Of a stretch of 64,000 nt of DNA, positions 25,078 to 39,783 are shown in pieces. The notes under the pieces are model-generated. The model saw only the letters and a program-made list of their open reading frames with translations. It ran no database searches and had not been told where the DNA came from. How positions within the stretch are numbered: position 1 is the stretch's first letter; every line of letters begins with the position of its first letter. The translations under genes were made by a program, and so were the position numbers. The stretch comes from Drosophila pseudoobscura (taxonomy: Eukaryota > Arthropoda > Insecta > Diptera > Drosophilidae): assembly GCF_009870125.1 (NCBI RefSeq), contig NC_046683.1:3596001-3660000 (forward strand). The letters run 5' to 3'.

Positions 25078-27502
25078 AGGTACAGTAAACACACGAGCAG
25101 CGACAGGGGGGCACTGCCAACTCCAACTCGAATGCAAACAACGGTGGCGCCACGCCAGCCACGCGCTGACGAGCGTTTCTGCATACAAATGGCGTATTAA
25201 TTGGTTGCACTCACAAACTACTGAATGCACTCACTCACGCTGTCCGATGGCAATTGCCGGCACTCATTCATATTCATTTGGGTATTATTCATACCATTTT
25301 ATGATTGCAGCAGTTCCAACTCCCAAAATAATAATAATTTATATCTCCTTACCTCTTCGTTTGCTTAACGGGTGCTCAGGCTCTATTCATTGGCTTTCAT
25401 TAGTGACCATTTGGTATCTTTCTTTCTATGCATGAAAATCCATTCATTCGATTCGAGGCATATCCTCAGAGAACTGTATGCATGAAAACCATTTGACACT
25501 CGACCATCTATCATTCATTTCCGGTCATCAGCCGGCGTTCGCCGGCCATCACATGTCCGCTGTCGGCCATCATCATGTCAACTTGTCTGAATGAATATCT
25601 TTTTTTGCTCTCACTCTTGGCCCCTTTTTATACCCTTGCAGATGCAGTGTAGAACACTGGGAGAGACCTCCAAGCGGTAGAGCCTTTCCAGGGTATCTTG
25701 AGCTTCGCCTTCCGTGGTCCGCCTGCTCCTCTCCAAGTCACTCCGAAACTGTTTCCAGCTCCTCCTCCTCCGAGAAGGGTCCCTGCCTAGTTAATTGTTT
25801 AACTTTGGCTTCAAAAACTAAAACTTGCCACTGCCTCTGCCTCTCCCTCTGCCCCAACTCTGTTGTTGCTCTTTTCTGACTTTTTTCTCCCCTTTTTTTA
25901 AGTTTTCTCTGTCTGTTTTTTGCAAACCACTGCAATTAATTTCGAAACAAAAATTTGTTGCTGCTGTTGCTGGCCGGCGGCTATTTGTTTCCTTGCTTTT
26001 TGTATTCTACGTACGATTCCCATGTATTCCCATGCTCTTCGCTTCTTTGTTTTTTCTGTTTTTGCATTTTGGTTTCCTTCATTCTTCTTCTCTCACTCTC
26101 CCTCTCCCTCTCCCCCCTTCCCACTGTTTTTGTTTCATTTATCTTTTTTTATAGTTTTTTACTTTTGTTTTTGGGTTTTCGTTACTCTTTATTTTTTTAT
26201 TTTTGTGTTTCTGCTTCGCTTGCCCCAATTTGAAAGCAATTTTTTTCAATATGACACCCCCGAGCGTCATGTGATGTGAAAACTAAAACTAATGCCGAAG
26301 CGTTCTGTATGCGGAGCCTGTGTGCACATGCTTTTCAGCAGGGACTGTGCACATACTTTTCAGCAAGACGGCTCATGCTCTTGCAGATACTCTTGCAGAG
26401 GGCATAACAATTTCGGGCAAAGAATGCAACGTGTGAGCTGTTTCGAAAAATACTCGTATTTGATATATGATTCAATCAAAAATTCGGCGTTGAAACTTGG
26501 CCAAAAAGGAACCTGAATCGGTAGCCATTATCTAAGTTCCGAGAATATTGACGACGGGGCTGTTGTTCCTCGATAGAGAACGTTCAGACCACTTCGGATG
26601 GATTACCATAATATTTCTAGCTGACATCGGAACGAAATTCAGGTTAGAAAACAATACCCTGTTGTAGAGATACATTTTAAGTTTGATAAGATAATTCAAG
26701 GAAAAACCAAACCAACAGCAGACCAACTGTTATTTCTAGCGTTCGTTGTTGGTGTTGGTGCTTGTGTTGGTGTTGGAGTTGATGATGGAGTTGTAGTTGC
26801 TTTTGGAGTCGTGCTATTTCTGGCTTGTTGTTGTTGTTGTTATTGCTGCTGCACAAATTGCTTAAGCCACATTGTGGCGCCTCATGTGGGGTTGAGGGCC
26901 CTGCGGTATGCTAAGATTTATAGCTGCTACTGCTACTGCTACTGCTCCAGTTGTTGTCGTTAGCGAAACAATTTTTGGAAAGTTTTCACCCATGTGTGAG
27001 TGAGCGCATAGCTGTGTGTGTTTGCCAACAGAGAAAAGTACATAATATTAAAATTATCCACGTGCTTGCGAGTTCCTTTTTTTTATCAGAAGAAAACAAC
27101 AACAGCAACAACAACACCAACGATTACACCAACAAGGAGTCAAATGCTTCACATTGTTGGAAGTGCAGCTTGCCACAGGGGCGAGGCGCCACCACCTGAC
27201 GACAAGTTTTCCACTCACTTTAACTGGCAGTTTTTTTCTGTTTTTGTTGTTTTCCCTCGTTTTTTTGTTTTGTTTTTTACTCTGGTGCATGTTTTATTGT
27301 TTTTCCAATTTATTCACCTTGTTTTTCCCACATTAATTAAAGATAATTCAATTAGTTGTTTGTGTCTGTAATGCTCGTGACAACAATCTGACGCTGCTTT
27401 TTGCTTTGTGGCATGTGGAAAATTTTAATTCAATTGCAACTTTGTCACTCTGCCATTTTATTATTTTGTGACGCCATTGCGTCATTCTGCCATACCGCCA
27501 TA

Positions 27503-27542
27503 GTTGAGGCTCCCCATCGCCAGTTCCGTGGGGAGCCTCAAC
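27503..27542. repeat. perfect 14-bp inverted repeat (hairpin)
   Basis: The arm GTTGAGGCTCCCCA at 27503-27516 is exactly complementary to TGGGGAGCCTCAAC at 27529-27542, leaving a 12-base loop. Pairing stops at both outer ends. The stem is too short for a typical microRNA precursor. It could be a structured element, a protein-binding palindrome or part of a mobile-element end. An 11-base piece of the arm (GAGGCTCCCCA) recurs near 37806-37816. Confidence 0.85.
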
Positions 27543-28730
27543 AGGAGTTTTAATAAATTATTTTACGAGTACCATCGCCCGCGCTAATGGAAATTGCTTG
27601 TGATTTTCCTGTTACCATATTGTGCAGTGTGAATTCTAAAATCGAAACCTCTCTCAAAAGACCTTTTTCCGAGCCACACAGAAGAAAAAGTATCCAAAAT
27701 GCTAAAGTTCACCAATAAAATTCCACAGAAACTAACATTAAGGGTACGTTTGGCACTCCAATGCAAAAGATGCAACAGATGCCGCCACGAACGACGCCCA
27801 AATTGAAACTATTTAAGCCTGATCAATGTGCAACCCATCAATCACGGTGGCGCGGCTTCGTCCCCATGAGGCAAGTTAGTGCCATCGATATGCAAAGAAG
27901 AAGACCACCGAACAGGTGGCAAGAGAAGAGACGGCGGTTGCTGCTGCTCATTTGGAAGTGTAACCAGAGTATTAAGAGTATCTTATACCAACAACGAACT
28001 AAGTAAAGACTCTTTCTGCCAGGCTAAAAATGCATTAATCTTGAGAGACAGTGAGTGGGGGAGAGGGCGAGAGACAAAGGCCATCGATATCCAGATGTGG
28101 GCTTCAGCTTAATGTCGATGTCACTGTCGCGGATATTGCAATTTGATGGGGTCTATGCCTCCCGCACACTCAACGAAACCAGTCGATGCATGCCCACCCA
28201 CTTTCCTCTGCATTTCCCCCACTTCATGGGGGGACTTTTTCGCTCAGTGTAACTCGCAGCAAGTGAAGCAGCAACCGCAGTTTCTTGCTTGAGAGCAACA
28301 GGATGGCGGCGTTCTGTGGGGTTCTCGGGTTCTCGGGTGTGTAAACAAAACCCGACCCGCACTCGAGACCTCACTTCAAGCGACTCTTCTGACGCTGGGC
28401 CTTCCCTCGCGAACGTTAAAGTTTACTTCCCCCTATATATATTTTTTTTTCTATCTTTTGCGGCTCTTCAGTTGCTTTCAATGCAATGTTGGGTGGCAAT
28501 GTTGGGGTGGGGCAAATGGGGGGGTGGAGGAGGGTTGGCTGAGTGGTTTCGCTGAGGCTCCATCGCTGGCTTTAGACTCCGTCCCCCATCCCCTTGCCAC
28601 CATCGTTGTGTAAATAGTTGGAGCACAACGCGGATGCCTCAAGATAAATGCGCAACAAATGCAGTTTGTTGAAGTCAATTATTGTTTAAGTAGCTTAATT
28701 CGTGACTCACGAAGGAAGGGATGGAATATC

Positions 28731-28801
28731 CATCCGGCAATATGGCAATCTGGCAATCCGGCCATCCGGCAATTCGGCCATCCGGCTATCCGGCAGTTCG
28801 G
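28731..28801. repeat. degenerate 8-9 base tandem repeat (ATCCGGCA-type)
   Basis: About eight copies of ATCCGGCA/ATTCGGCC/ATCTGGCA units run in tandem with single-base changes. No open frame is maintained, and the flanks show no gene. Confidence 0.85.
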
Positions 28802-31104
28802 TGTGGCAGAAACTTGTAACTCTTGTTATTTAATTAGTTCTTGGGCCATGGATACATTCAAAATTAATAAGAGATAATGTAGTAGACAGATACAAGTGAT
28901 GTACAGATGGCCACACAATCGATGCCACAGTCCTCTTTAAAAGTATTCCCCCATCCATGTCCATACCTAATCCCAGTGCCAGCTCCACCCTTGGACTGTT
29001 CTCAAACCGGAGTGGGCTAAAACTCTTTGAAAAAGTTTTTGATTTTCTTGGCCATTCTTCTCGGGGGCAAAAATCTCTTAGTTGCACTGCCACCACTTTG
29101 TGCAACAAAACTTCAAACACATGGGCTGGGCATGGGCATGATCTAGAGACAGAAATGCACTTTAAGTCGAAGTAGAAGTACTTGGCAGTCGTCACCTACC
29201 CAGGGCGCTGCTGCCCCTGGTATAGTTGGTTAGTGTTGTGCGTGATCTCGACTCTTGGTTAGTTTTTGTTAGCTAAAAGCAACTCATGAATGCAAAGGAA
29301 AGCCCGCAAAAGTACTTAAGAGAACGTGCAACAAAAGTCTTTCGGGCGAGGCTTCTTGTTGCAGCTTTAAGGCGAGGTCGAGGTCTCATTAGCGAAACGA
29401 AATGAATCGTCTAGGGGGCCAAAGTATTGATAAAGCCGAAGAAATTAATTCAAATGTCTTATGGCCGGCATAAATTACGGCATCTCTCCACAGTTAAACG
29501 CAGCGAGTGGGGCAATAAATCTATTTATTTATACCTGACATCTGCCCCACCGCGGAACCACTCCCCGCCCGCTCCGAACATTTCGGCTCTCGTCTATCTG
29601 TCTGACTTCGATGAAATATTACACTTCATATGGCGTGCATTTCATTTGCTCGTAATAAACCCTCCACACAGACGAGAGAAATAAATATACAAAAAATGAA
29701 TAAATAAAAGTGATATAAATGAAATGCATGTGGGAGATGAGCGCGTGACTCGCTTCGTTTGGGGATTCCACAGGACGGGTATCACTTTCACGGAGTGAAA
29801 GTCATGGGATTGACTTTCAAGGGAGTATCCTTCGACATACAAAATCTGATAAGTTCCGATAAGTTTTTCAACTTTTAAAGATATTTTACACTGAGAGAAC
29901 AGACCTATATTGAAACCAAAAAGAGTTCCCCTTGATGAAATATAAATACAAATTTCCATGTATTTATACGACCCATATTTAATTTAAATATGTGTACACT
30001 GGTAGGAAATATATATAATTTAAAAAGTTTATTTAGCTAAAATATTTTCATACTAATGTCGAAATGTAACTGAAATCACTTACCAATTTATTTGCACTGT
30101 CGGTGCATATATTGGCATAAATATTTTAATCTAAGTGTAACTATTCGGGGCTCAGGGCTGTGTACATCCATATGTATGTAGCTTATGTTTAGCTTTGAAT
30201 CACGCGGGCATCTCTGGCATCCAGTCTCCCGGCCACTCGGCCACCCAGCCCCCAGGCAAGCGATGGGCCCAGGTGGCGTATATTTATTTATAGGCAAGTT
30301 ATGCACATATGTAGTTTTGTGCTCAGTTATATTTCAATTCAGATTTGCTTCTATAATTCATCAAGTCGGCAGCTTTTTGCTTTTCTTTTCTCCTTCTTTT
30401 TTCTCTTTGGGCTATCGTTTTGTTGGGTTTCTTTTTTTTGAATTATTGATACGGCTAAAAGTATTTCGCTGTGTGTGTGTGTGGGGCATGGGGCATGGGG
30501 CATGAATGTCTTGCATAATTCATTATGTATGTATGAGTGTGTGTGCTGGCCCAATGCGGATGTCTGTTTAGGCTTACAAGAGTGGTAGTCGTACAAAAAA
30601 AGAAAAAAAAATGCATAAAAATGCGAAAACATAATAAATTCGTGCTCAATTTTCGTTAGTGGATTATGCCATATAACACACTTTAGCTCCACAGTTTTTA
30701 GCATAATAAAGCAGTCGCCTGTGAAAAGGGGTGGAACAGAGAAGGGAGGTCCCCCAGTATCTGTGGGGGGCTTTGGTTAGGAAGCTGCTGTTTTTGCGCT
30801 GCTTTGTGCCACATCGTAGATAAAATTGACGCCGTTTCAGCGCTGCTGTCTGGCTCGTGTTTGTGTGCAGATAAAGATACACATACTCATACAAATACTC
30901 ATGCATATGCATATGGATGTACGTATCTGTGCGCGTACATACGAGTATGCATACATTCGATTCCAATGGGATTCGGTACAATATGCAGATGCTGTAATAT
31001 GATATACACATATCCTTGGGGCCCTTGATGGATGGTTCGCAAAAGAAATGGCTTGGGAATCTGGATATCTGGATATATATAATAATTCACATAGAAATAG
31101 ATAA

Positions 31105-31209
31105 ATCGATATGTAATCTATTGTTTCGGATTAAGGAATGCATGATGTGTGGCCATAGGATAATCGATGCGTGCACAGAACAATGCCAACAAATCGATTA
31201 TTAATCGAT
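31105..31209. promoter_or_regulatory. cluster of four ATCGAT palindromes
   Basis: ATCGAT occurs at 31105-31110, 31163-31168, 31193-31198 and 31204-31209. In Drosophila this core is part of the DRE (TATCGATA, bound by DREF) and of BEAF-type boundary motifs. No gene start is visible nearby, so an insulator or an unannotated promoter are both possible. Confidence 0.4.
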
Positions 31210-34200
31210 TGTAAGCCCGTGTGAAGTACATTTGATCACGGGTTGATTAGTCGATCTCCATTCGGTCTGCCCAACAAGCCCCGCCTATTCCCGACAGACG
31301 GGGAGGGGGGCAGAGTGGGGCATGCAACCCACTGGAGCATAAATCCTAATTGGCTCAAGTGGCAGGCCCTTCTGCTCGGCTGTTGCTGTTGTTGCTCTTC
31401 GTATTTCTCGCTTCAGAAAGAAGAAAGTTTTTTACGCAAAAATGTTGCACGCGACGCGGATGACAAGCGGCAGAGTGGTCGAGGGTCCGACCCAGTGGTG
31501 GACTCGAATCCAAATCAAAAGCAAATCTTGTTACGACAAATTTCAGCCACTGTGCGGCAGAGTAGAACAAAGGCCGAGACGAAAGACGAAGGCCGAAGGA
31601 CGAAGGACGAGACGTGGCTTGGTGGCATGGCGGAATGGTGGCAGCCGCAGAATGTCTCGCTGCACAAAAAGAAATGCGCTTCGCTAAACACAATGGTTGT
31701 TGTGTGCTGAGAGACCCAGTGGTGGTGGGGGGTGGGGCCTGTCCCACTAATTTAGTTAAAGGCAGCCACGGTCCAGGCTCAAGCTCCAAGCAAATGACAT
31801 TTAAAGTGCAGCGAAAAGTCGCTAACTAGCACGCGGGCACAGGACGAAGGACTCGACCAGAAATTAAATGCAAATAGTATTTACAAAAGCCAGAGAATAA
31901 GTGCCGAACAATGCGGCAAATGGGGTCCAAAGCGTGGGAGGCCGGCGGCTGCACAATGCACTGAGAGAAATGGAGATCTTGTGGCGTCTTGCTTTGATGA
32001 TCGATTCCTTTCAACATGATGTTTTATCGTCAATAATCTCAATATCTGCCCACATTCTATGCATTTACTTCAAAAACCAAGAATTCGTATGATCCAAATG
32101 ATAGATATATACCCAGATATTGATATTAAAATTTATATTTTTTTCCTATAATTGTATTTTCAGAAATGTTGTTCCATCTTCCAATATCACTCCAAGTACT
32201 CCGGAAAAGCTGTCAACCCTCTTCAAAGACCACGTAATATACTTTTCTAAAAGTGTCTCAGCCTTTCTTTCAGTGCATCAGTCGACAGGAGCCAGCGGGC
32301 CAGCAAAAGCCACTAACAAAATTTGCTTTGTTGCCGCCTGTCGCTTGTCGAGTGTTTTTGGCTGTTGCTGCCGCCGCCACCGTCGCTGCCTCCTCGGCCT
32401 GTTCCTGTTCCTGATGTTGACGCAAAGACTTGGGCTGGCCAAAAAAATAAAACCGGAAAAACTCACAATCAAATGCCCATCCTTGTCCGCACCTCCGCAC
32501 ACTCCCATGCCCCCGCAGGCCACGAGTCTGGATAACTTTCTCTCAAAGGCTGCTGCTCGTGCTGTTGTTGGTGCTGCGAGAGCCACAAAATGCGTGCATT
32601 CAACTGCATGCCAACCCGAGGCCCGAGACGAGTTTTTCTTTGGCTTTTCCTCTATGTTTTTTTGGGGGGGGGGAGTTCGGATATGTGTGGTGCGGTGTGG
32701 TGTGGGGTTAGGCTGGGTAGGGATTTTTGGGCAGATCCTTGAGGTTTTCTTGTGATGCTGCTGTTGCCGGTGGCCTTGATGCTGATGCTTGTGTTTTGGT
32801 TGCGTTTGCTCGTTGTTGTCGCTTGCCATGAAAATTCCATGGCAATTGAGTCAATTTCCTTGAATGGCATTCGCTGTCAGTTTTCCACGCAAAGTCCCCA
32901 CGTCACACTCTCTCTCTCTCTCTTGTGACGCCCTGTGAAAAGCTCCAACTAATCAAAAAGAAATCAAAAAAATCAGAAAATGAAAACTGATTTCATATTG
33001 AATCACATTTTATGTTTTGGGGGAAATTCAATTCAACTATTTTACCCCCAAAAACATTTTAGGAGGCATGAACAAAAGTTTCTCCTCCCATACTCGTACA
33101 CACAAGGACACTCATTCATATATGTGTGCTTTTGGCATTTAATATCCTTTAGCGTTGATGGCGTTTTTATTTCTTCATCTCTCTCAAGACGTTTTCCTTT
33201 TTCTTTGAGTTCATTTTTTTTGTATTTTTTCTTTCATTTTCCCTTGGTCGTTTTTTTGTCGCTTCAACTTTTTAATGATCTCTCAAATTGCTTATTTCCT
33301 CTACACACACGAGGACGATGCTGGCGCTATGTCGCTTTGTCGCTCTGTCGCTCTGTCTTTCTGTCGCTGGAGCTGTAGCTGGAGCTGGAGGAGCAGCAAT
33401 TACGTCAAAGCATGTGTTAGAGGCAGGCACTTTTACGCACGGACCAGGACAACGATGTGGATAATGATGAAGTTTCCGCCTACTCCTGCTCCTCCGACGA
33501 CGCTTCTCCCTTTCCACTTTTCCTCCGCTCCTCCAGCGGCGGCAGTGTCGCTTTATTTATATTGACACGTAGGGAGGGAGAATTTCTAGCGACACTCTAC
33601 CGCCCCTCCCCAACTCTCAAAAAATTGTAACCCACATGCACTCGAGTGTGTGCCTCATACGAGTATGTGTATCTGTGTGTGTCTCCATGTGTGCATGTGT
33701 GCCTGTGTGTGTGTCTCTCGTTTGTCAAAAGGCAGCAAAACTGTTGACATAACAATGATTACACGCCTCATTAGTTACATTTCATTGTAGGGAAATGGCA
33801 AGGACTCGGGATAATAAGCCCCACGCCCCACTCCCCGAGCCCCCAAGCCAAAAGCGGAGGATGTGCCACATGAGTGGCGGGGAGGTTCTTCCTCCCATTC
33901 TAAGCTCTGCCGAGAAGTGCGGATGTGGAAACTGCATTTGCTGGGTAGACGGTAGGCTTAGAGAAGTGTATGCCGGAGTCAAAGTTGAACGCTTTCTCCA
34001 TTGTCCGCCTGTCGTATGGGGAGCTTTTAATGAACCCAACGAGAAGAAAGATTACAAGTTTTTGAAATAATAGGCTGGATGGGTTGGGGCTCATGATTCA
34101 ATGGCAAAATCAACCTCAGGTTTCCGGTATATACGATACTGATACTCAATTTTGCATTGGAAGCTATTTTCCGGCCAGATTTTGGCACCTTTTGGAGAGG

Positions 34201-37200
34201 TCTTTAGTAGGTATGGATGTGCATATGATCCATGGAAGCCTCCTCATCAATCCATCCCTTGGGGTGGCCTCCATTGGGGTTCGTTGGGAGGCTGTCTGTC
34301 TGTTTGTCTGTATTGGTGCAGGTCCACTCCCAGTGGCCTTCCTTCCTTGTAGCCATGTGACAGGCACTGATGTGTTACAAAAGGGCGAGGCTGAAGGAGG
34401 AAAATGAAGGATGGCTGGCTGGGTCAGGGGGCAATCTTCTACGCTTGAATTCATTTAATAATGTGCGACACATATAAAAAGCAGTTGCCGAAAATCATTG
34501 CGTTGGGGGAAAAGCGTAGAAAGAGAGAGGGAGGGACACAAGGGGGGGTCCTAAGACAAAGGGAAACCTTAAACGAATCGAAGGTGTGCCACGTGCTGTG
34601 CTTTCTCTCTCTCTCTCTCTGTGGCAGTGTGTTTGTGTGTTGCCATTGAAACATATTATGCTCGTAAAAATTGAATTTTAGTGGCATATACATTGTTAGT
34701 GTGCTTTGAGTGTGTGTGTGTGTGTGTGTGTGGGTGTATTTTGGGCATATATTCGCACACTTTATTGTTGCTTGTGTGTGCGTGTAAAATTTAATAATAA
34801 CGACCCGCTTAGACCCCCAAGACCTCCTTCCGCCTTCCGCATTCCGCCTTCCATCTTCCATATCGCTATCCAGCCAAGACTCTCTCGCCTTCTCTTTGTC
34901 TCGTTTTTTTCATCTCTTTTCATTTCACTTTTCTTCATGTGTTTGTCTCTCCTTCTTGCCTCCATTATTGTTGTTCCCGCTGCAAATGCCATTCTGCTCT
35001 TGCGTTGACATTTAATGTAATAATTTTTACGATGATGCTCGACGATGGCATTAAAACGAGATTAAACACAAACAAACGAGAGACATAGTGGTCGCCACGG
35101 TTCACGGCCACCCACATCCAGCAGGAGGGCGGACTCGAGAGGGTGGCTATATTCCGTTTGATACACTTGACAATAAAAAAGACCCAAAAGAACGCACTGC
35201 CTTGCGAGGCTCGAAGCTTAAGATATCCCTTGCAGAACCATGCAGATCCTTCCATCCCACTGTATGAGTACTGTCGGTACTGATTCCATCATATTCTGTG
35301 GGGTTTTCATAAACGGAGTATTTAGATTGGGTTTATCTACAGACAAGCCAATACTTTTTTCGACTATTTCCAGAAAAGATTCTCTCTTCCAGTGTGGCTT
35401 GGTGAAGGCTTTGTTCAGGGTAGTATCATTCAGCGACATTTTCATCATACCCCCTGCATCCAGGGTATACCGTATGGCGTATAGAGAGCAAAAGATTATG
35501 GAGAAAGCTGCAAAGAAAATGATGCATGGTCCCCTCGTTGTTTGAGCCACACATAAAAGATGATGTAGCACATAATTACACACACACACACGGACGCAGA
35601 GCAAGTGCGAGGATGAACACACAGATGCACACCTACGTAAAGTCATCTATTTATATGTGTGCCCGTGCCTGTGTATGTGTGTAAGTAGGTAATACCCATC
35701 TAGATGATCTGCGGATAAGTTGTTGCCATCGCCATTTTCCATTGAGATTCATTGAGTGGGGAATTATCCTTCGCCTCGTTAAGTGATCAAGTGGGAGTGC
35801 AAATCGAAACGCCCCAGTGCCTATATCGCACGAGTGCGAGTACAAGTACGAGTACGCCGTAAATAGCTCACGAATTTCCCCTTGCTTCGAAATTGTGTGT
35901 TTTATTTTTGAGATCTTTTTTTAATCGTTAAAGTAATTTCAGTAAAAACTATATTGGAATTTCTTTTGGTTCATCCGAGAATATATACATATAAACAAAT
36001 GTACATAATATCCATAATACAAAGAAAATAAGTACCGGATAACTTGATGTTGAGGGATGTGCTTCTACCAAAAAAAAAAGTTATTGCTACCATGCTTGTA
36101 TATTCGATTGAATGCATTTCATTTAATGAAATCCAATTGAAATGAATCATCTGAAACCCAGATGGAATTCAATTTGGAGAGAAAATTATGTGCAACAATT
36201 AGAGGCAATTAAAAATGGACAAATCGATGTCTGTATGGAAAAGTGCAAGTACTCGTGGTTCTGGTTAGGAGTATTCTTGTAGCACAAAAGTCGAAAATTC
36301 TGAGAGCAGCAGAGAGAAGACCGGATCGCATTTCCATACGCGTCGGCATCGACGGACCCATCCCCATACCTATCCCAGTGCCCATTCTCATTCTCATTCT
36401 CATCCCATTTATCAATTACATCTTCATAAGAGATAATTCCATCCACAAAGTTGCCCTTCCACTTGAGTTAATCTCAAAGGAAGCAATTCCGAGGCACTCT
36501 CCAGGACCTAAGGACCTAGGCCCATGCCTGGGGCTAGCATATCGAATATCCGTTCGTTTTTTTTGGGTTGTACGGGCATATATATATATGTACATATTTA
36601 TTTTTTTTTTGCGTTAATTCTATTCTTTTCTATTATGTGGCGGTTTCCGTTGGCGGGTTATTTATGCATGTAATTCTGAAAAGTTTCGCTTTCGCCTGCA
36701 GTTTTGCGGCCGAGGCCCTATTTTGTGGCCAAAAACCTAACAGAATAAACTTATTTCTTGTCGTTTGTATGTGTAATTTGCTTGACTTGCCTCCGCTCCG
36801 ATTGTTGTAGTTTATTTATTCTTCAGTTCAGTTCAGTTAAGTTCAGTTCAGCCACAGACACAATGCGCTGTCGCTCGGTTTTGTCTGTTCCTGAAGCGCT
36901 GTTTCATGCATGAGCGGAGCCGGGAGAACCCCAGGACCCCAGGACACCAGGACCCCTTCCAGCAGTGGAAATGGAAACGGAGAATGAACGAGAAACGAGA
37001 AACGAAAATGAAACTGAGGAATTGACTTGGAAGTTGCTGCCGCTGCTGCTCTCGCGTGCGGCATCGCGAGGTTGAAGGGCTGTAAAAAGGGATAAAATCA
37101 TAAGCCCAAATTTATCGCACTCGACAGCCAAGGCACAAATTGTACCCCTACCCCGGTCCGGCCCCTCATCTCTGCTCTGTCTCTCAGGCTTCTGTCTTCT

Positions 37201-39765
37201 GGTTTTGTGTGTGTTTGTGTGTGTGGGGGCAATGGATCAAGTTTATTTATAAGTCTATGCCACTCCTTGGGCTCCTCCTTGGGCTTTTCTCTTTGGGGCG
37301 AAAAACATGAAAGCAAACAATATTACGCATACGCAGCGTCGACATGATGAAGTGTTATTTAAATATAAATATATTATCCATCGATACACGTATACTACAG
37401 ACCAAGGCAAAAGGAAGGCCTGCGAAATGGGCCGCGATGAGATGGGATGGGATGAAAGGCATTTTGCCACATAAAATCTTCAAATTTGATGGCCATTTCT
37501 ATGCTTGCTTTTTTATGAACTCTACAGCCTAGCTAGAGAGAGATAGATAGGCTCTGGGGTTCTGTTTTTGTGTGTGGCTAATAAAGCCATTCGGCCCCAC
37601 TGGGCATTTCCACAATAGGGCATGCAACTCGTTTGATTGAATTATGCCTGAGCTTTGAGGGGGCCACAGTTCTGCCACAGCAATGGAATTTGTGTGGCCT
37701 CTGAATTTTACTGTGGGAAAATTGTGCGATTTATAGGCTTAGTTATTTTTAAAATTTTTGTGGAATTATTGCTGAATATCTAGGGCCCGTTATCAGTAGC
37801 CTTAGAGGCTCCCCATTTGTTCAAAGTTCTCGATGAACTGTTTTCAATGCACTTGTGTGAATGAATAAAATTGATCAAAATTGTTGACTGTTGTCTCACG
37901 CTGTTGTTGCGGTGACAATAATATTTTTCCCCAATTACTGCTGCTTGTTTTTTGGCCGGAGCGCCCACACCAATCAACCGTGCTCCTACTGTTCCTCCGC
38001 CGATGTTTACACAGCACTTTTCTTCATTTCAGCTTCTTTGTGCATCTCAGTTTGAGTATTTTTCGTTGCTCCCCTTCGGCAGACAATAATTGCGTTAATT
38101 TGTTGCAATTGTTCAGGGCATCAAGTAGACGCCTCGTTGTGCGTGCAGTGCTATGCTAATTCAATTATTGATCCGTTGTCAGGACCTTCTGGCCCTTATC
38201 TCCCTGCGATGTCCGATGAAATGCCAGCTAACAAATTTACCATATTACAAAAGCCTCCTCCTTTTTGTCTGGCTTATTCCACAAACAGATGCATGCCACA
38301 GAATCAGAACGAGACCCAACACCAGGACCAGGACCACGACAAGACTTGTTTTTCCCAGAGCACACACACACACACACACAACAAAGTAGGAGTAGGAAGG
38401 CACCAAAAAATTCCTCTTGTTTGGCAATAGTCCTTCTACATCTCCTCCAACTCCGCCTGTCCTGGACCTGCCCTTGTGCCCATAGAAACGCCAACATTGA
38501 AAAGCTGGCTAAGAAAATATTTTGAAATGGAAAGTTTTCCCTATGCACAACCTTCGAGCGTGTGTTCGTGTGTGGATGGATGGCCGTATATATGTATACG
38601 GGGGGAAAATGAAAACATATTTTCCAGTACCTCTGCCTCTCTGCCTCTCTGTTTGCTTAGTTTTTTCTTTGTGGCACTGCACTCTCTCTGTTTTTCCTTG
38701 TTCTTTTAGGGGAAAGGCTTTTGATATGATAAGAATCTGCAAACTTTTGCGTCTCTACAAGGCTACAACCGATCTTAGTTGGACTTATGTGACTTTAAAG
38801 CCACACACATGACCACAGCAAATGAATCAATATTGAAACATGTAGTTCTTTGAGCTGAAAATACCCTAAAGAGTAGACAACTGGCACTCAGTTAATTCAA
38901 ATCAAATTCAAACCAGCAAAAAATATTTAAAAATGCTACGTACAAAGGAAATATAATTTTCATAAATGCGCGTCTGATGGGAAAGTAATTCTTATTATTT
39001 GTGTTCCTTTTTGATCAAATTTGCATACAAATATCGAATTAAATGGAACAAAAACTATTCTGCGGAGATGAATAGAATTAAGCCCCCCACATCTACACAT
39101 CTACATATCTATTTCTTATTGATTATTATTTTTTCTTTTCTATCTTTCTGCGCCAAAAAAAAAAAATGCCGAAACAATGAAGTAAACACCGCCAAATACA
39201 CAGGAGAGCTTTCTCTACTAACCTTTATACGATTATATGCCTTGCATGGCATGGATGGGGCACCCAGGTTCATGTTTCGTGTTCGTTGAAATGCAAATTA
39301 AAATATTTATGCAAATGCGTTGGGGCAGGACGGGAGAGCCACAATAAATTTATGCCAACAAACGAGAGAAGCAGAAACCCGAAAAACAGCGAGACAAATG
39401 AAGCAAAAAATAAAGTAGAAAAATGGACAGGAAATTTATACAGCAAGAGAAAAACAATTACCTGTTACATATGTACATATGTATGTATAATCCGCCGCGC
39501 CGCCCCCAATCTGTTTGTCATCAATGTTGGCGTCTGTCATAAATGATGGGAAATACCTAAAGTGGAGATCAGGAGGATACCTTGGAGTCCAGTTCCCCAC
39601 ATTCCACATTCCACTTTCCACATCCCCCTTGCCACTTTTGTTCTTATTACGCATACGCCTCGTTAGCTACCCGGCACTTTAAAGCATTTACCAATTAGCC
39701 AGATGCCGCCCCTCCTCCTGCTCCTTCTATGACACACCAACAATTAACACGAGTACCCGTCGTAC

Positions 39766-39783
39766 CAGCAGCAGCAGCAGCAC
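39766..39783. repeat. (GCA)n microsatellite
   Basis: Five to six uninterrupted CAG/GCA triplets in non-coding DNA. Confidence 0.85.

Noticed and set aside
25620..25700. transposon remnant marked by ACCCTTGCAGATGCAGTG
   Set aside because: Words of this type recur in the window, but no terminal repeats, target-site duplications or reading frame were found, so no element can be named.
27503..27542. microRNA precursor at the perfect hairpin
   Set aside because: The stem is only 14 bp and pairing ends outside it, too short for a Drosha/Dicer substrate.
32120..32755. 211-codon plus-strand open frame
   Set aside because: No domain, changing composition along its length, a poly-G run inside, Cys/Arg and Trp/Gly runs from low-complexity DNA, and no start or splice context.
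35218..35646. 142-codon minus-strand frame
   Set aside because: Begins in a CA microsatellite region and runs through an ACCCTG...CAGGGT palindromic repeat; no start context, domain or splice signal.
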